DNA from: Thermothielavioides terrestris NRRL 8126 | Lineage: Eukaryota; Ascomycota; Sordariomycetes; Sordariales; Chaetomiaceae | Length of the DNA stretch: 64,000 nt | Assembly (NCBI RefSeq): GCF_000226115.1 | Contig: NC_016458.1 | Location: 8,661,501-8,725,500 of the forward strand | Reading direction: 5' to 3' | Shown here: one piece after another, positions 62,657 through 64,000 of the stretch | How positions within the stretch are numbered: position 1 is the first letter of the stretch | Layout: each line of letters begins with the position of its first letter | The notes under the pieces: generated by a model | What the model saw: only the letters and a program-made list of their open reading frames with translations | Database searches by the model: none | What the model was told of the DNA's origin: nothing | Position numbers and translations under genes: made by a program

Positions 62657-64000
62657 ATGGCGGACTCGAGCATCGGCGGCGGCAGCGCAGCACCAGAGAG
62701 CTCGGCATCAAATCGCCACACCATCATCCCGGCCCCTATCGCGGCGGACAATCAGCATGTCTGCTTCATCTGCCTGCAGAACGACACCGACACCCCCAAC
62801 GCGACATGGGTCAACCCGTGCCCGTGCAGCCTCGAGGCCCACGAAGAGTGCATGCTGGATTGGGTCGCTGACATGGAAACGTCCCAGGGGCGGTCCAAGA
62901 ACGGTCTCAGGTGCCCGGCTTGCAAGGCACCCATCAAAATCCAGGAGCCGTACGACCTTTTCATCGCCCTACGGGACGGGCTGACTCGCCGGTACAGTCG
63001 CTTGTCGCCATACATTCTGTTAGTGCTAGTCTCGAGCGGCGGCGTAGCCGGCGCCTCTTGGTACGGCTGGGGTGCGGCCGCCATTTTTGCTGGTCCTGAT
63101 GCTGTGGTGAGGTGGTTCAGACCACGCCCTGGCCAGGGGTTTCCGTCAATAGTGATGAAGATCTGGGCCTTGTCAGCCATTGGACCGAGCTTGGTGGTTA
63201 TGCGATGGCTACCATCGCTGGCGAGTGCCGTGTGGTTGCCCTTCTCCCTCGCAGTAAGTGACGGTGCAGTCCTTTCCCTGGCCTGGAGCGCTCACCCCCT
63301 TACTGACGCTGGCGCCTTCTTTGGCAGTCCGCCGCAAATCTCTTAGCACACGACAACTTCCCCACATGGCCTCCCTCACCGCAGTGGGCAATGATACTTA
63401 TGCCCTATGTGCACCTCGGTTACGCCTGTCTCTTTCGCGGCCTCTTCGGGCCGCTAGACAGGCGACTGAATCGCACCCTCCGTGGGCTACGTGCTGAGGA
63501 GCCTGATGCGGCCCGAAGGGAGGAAGCGGCGCCGGCCGTGGCGGCGCCTGAGCCGGTCGCCGAAGCAGCCGATGCGCGTAACCCAGAGGAAGTCGATGGA
63601 ATTTGGGGCGCGGTGGCCAACCTCGGCGGAGCCGTGCTGGGGTTGTTCCGGGAGTTGCCTCTAGAGCAGGTCAACGTGGAGGTGAGGATAAACGGCGGCG
63701 CCGACGACTTCCCCAGGGCTCAAGCCGGGCAGGCTCCGGAGGCGGCGCAGATGCTGGAGATCGACGAGGAGATCCAAATCCGAGCCGGCAACGCGGCACC
63801 GGAAGCTGCTGAGCAACAGCAGCCAGCACCCCAGCCGGAGCAGCGAAACCAACGACCGCCGCGCAACCTAGACGACCACAATAACGAACGCGGCAACGAC
63901 ATCGGCAATGACAACGACAACAACGACAACAACGACGCGGGCGAAGTCTCATACTTTAGACGCTTCATTAACAACATCGCCACATCCCTCCTCATGCCGG
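62657..64000 (+). CDS. RING-CH (MARCH-type) membrane E3 ubiquitin ligase, truncated by the window
   Basis: Exons 62657..63253 and 63329..64000 (still open at the window end). The intron (GTAAGT...GGCAG, 75 bases, multiple of three) is removed to keep the hydrophobic region intact, although it has no stop on the sense frame until CTCTTAGCAC-like DNA in another frame. The RING-CH finger uses Cys36, Cys39, Cys55, Cys57, His62, Cys65, Cys86 and Cys89 (C4HC3; CFIC...NPCPC...HEEC...CPAC). Hydrophobic helices follow (YILLVLVSSGGVAGASWYGW, IWALSAIGPSLVVMRWLPSL, and after splicing MILMPYVHLGYACLFRGLF), as in MARCH5-like mitochondrial or ER ligases. The visible tail is Ala/Glu/Gln-rich with an Asn/Asp run (DNDNNDNND) and then FRRFINNIATSLLMP. 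The C-terminus is missing. Confidence 0.82.

Noticed and set aside
1..64000. Search for CRISPR arrays, transposons, rRNA or a secondary-metabolite cluster
   Set aside because: No repeat-spacer array, transposase, reverse transcriptase, rRNA, PKS or NRPS sequence recognised; the short tandem repeats are simple.

Overview
The window looks like nuclear DNA of a filamentous ascomycete, most likely Sordariomycetes (Sordariales-like). Coding exons are GC-rich at third positions. Introns are short (about 50-115 bases, with one of about 620), with GTRNGY-type donors and CTRAY-type branch points. The gene set (ERG8, NMD3, ASA1, NST1, SGT2, RHO2, a MRPL28/mL40 homologue, an Atg33-like protein, a Zn2Cys6 factor) is fungal housekeeping. 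Genes lie on both strands without operons. I see no rRNA, transposon, CRISPR array or secondary-metabolite cluster.

Layout. 1-17 kb: promoter DNA with a triple GATA palindrome; phosphomevalonate kinase ERG8; an unrecognised low-complexity protein; an aldehyde dehydrogenase divergent from ESF2; an unrecognised protein whose 3' half may be frame-damaged; NMD3; a TTC1-like TPR protein; a HAD phosphatase. 17-28 kb: ASA1, a probable gene relic, a Zn2Cys6/Fungal_trans_2 regulator, a GPAT/DHAPAT-type acyltransferase, and RNase P/MRP subunit POP4. 29-42 kb: a looser stretch with four tRNA genes (Arg, Leu, Ser, Val), pantothenate synthetase, a secreted serine carboxypeptidase, a frame opening with ATG-GCC-TAG, an Atg33-like mitophagy protein, TMA20, an I78-type inhibitor, and a small cysteine/lysine-rich protein with a very long intron. 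44-64 kb: a single-pass membrane protein, NST1, RHO2, mL40, the large purine enzyme ADE6, SGT2, and a RING-CH E3 ligase cut by the window end.

Functional themes are ribosome biogenesis and translation (ESF2, NMD3, TMA20, POP4, mL40, tRNAs), protein quality control (SGT2, TPR protein, RING-CH E3, ASA1) and core metabolism (ERG8, PAN6, ADE6, acyltransferase, aldehyde dehydrogenase). Neighbouring genes do not form an obvious pathway, and I found no convincing new multi-gene system. The most notable points are at gene-structure level: a 6-base micro-exon in RHO2 that restores an invariant switch I region; an SGT2 first coding exon that may be only the ATG; a pantothenate synthetase with a weak-context first ATG before a basic leader and a strong-context second ATG; an 8-base tRNA-Leu intron; stopless introns of 3n length that could be missed; and two damaged or unusually expressed reading frames. 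All exon borders were inferred by eye from splice consensus and reading frame.
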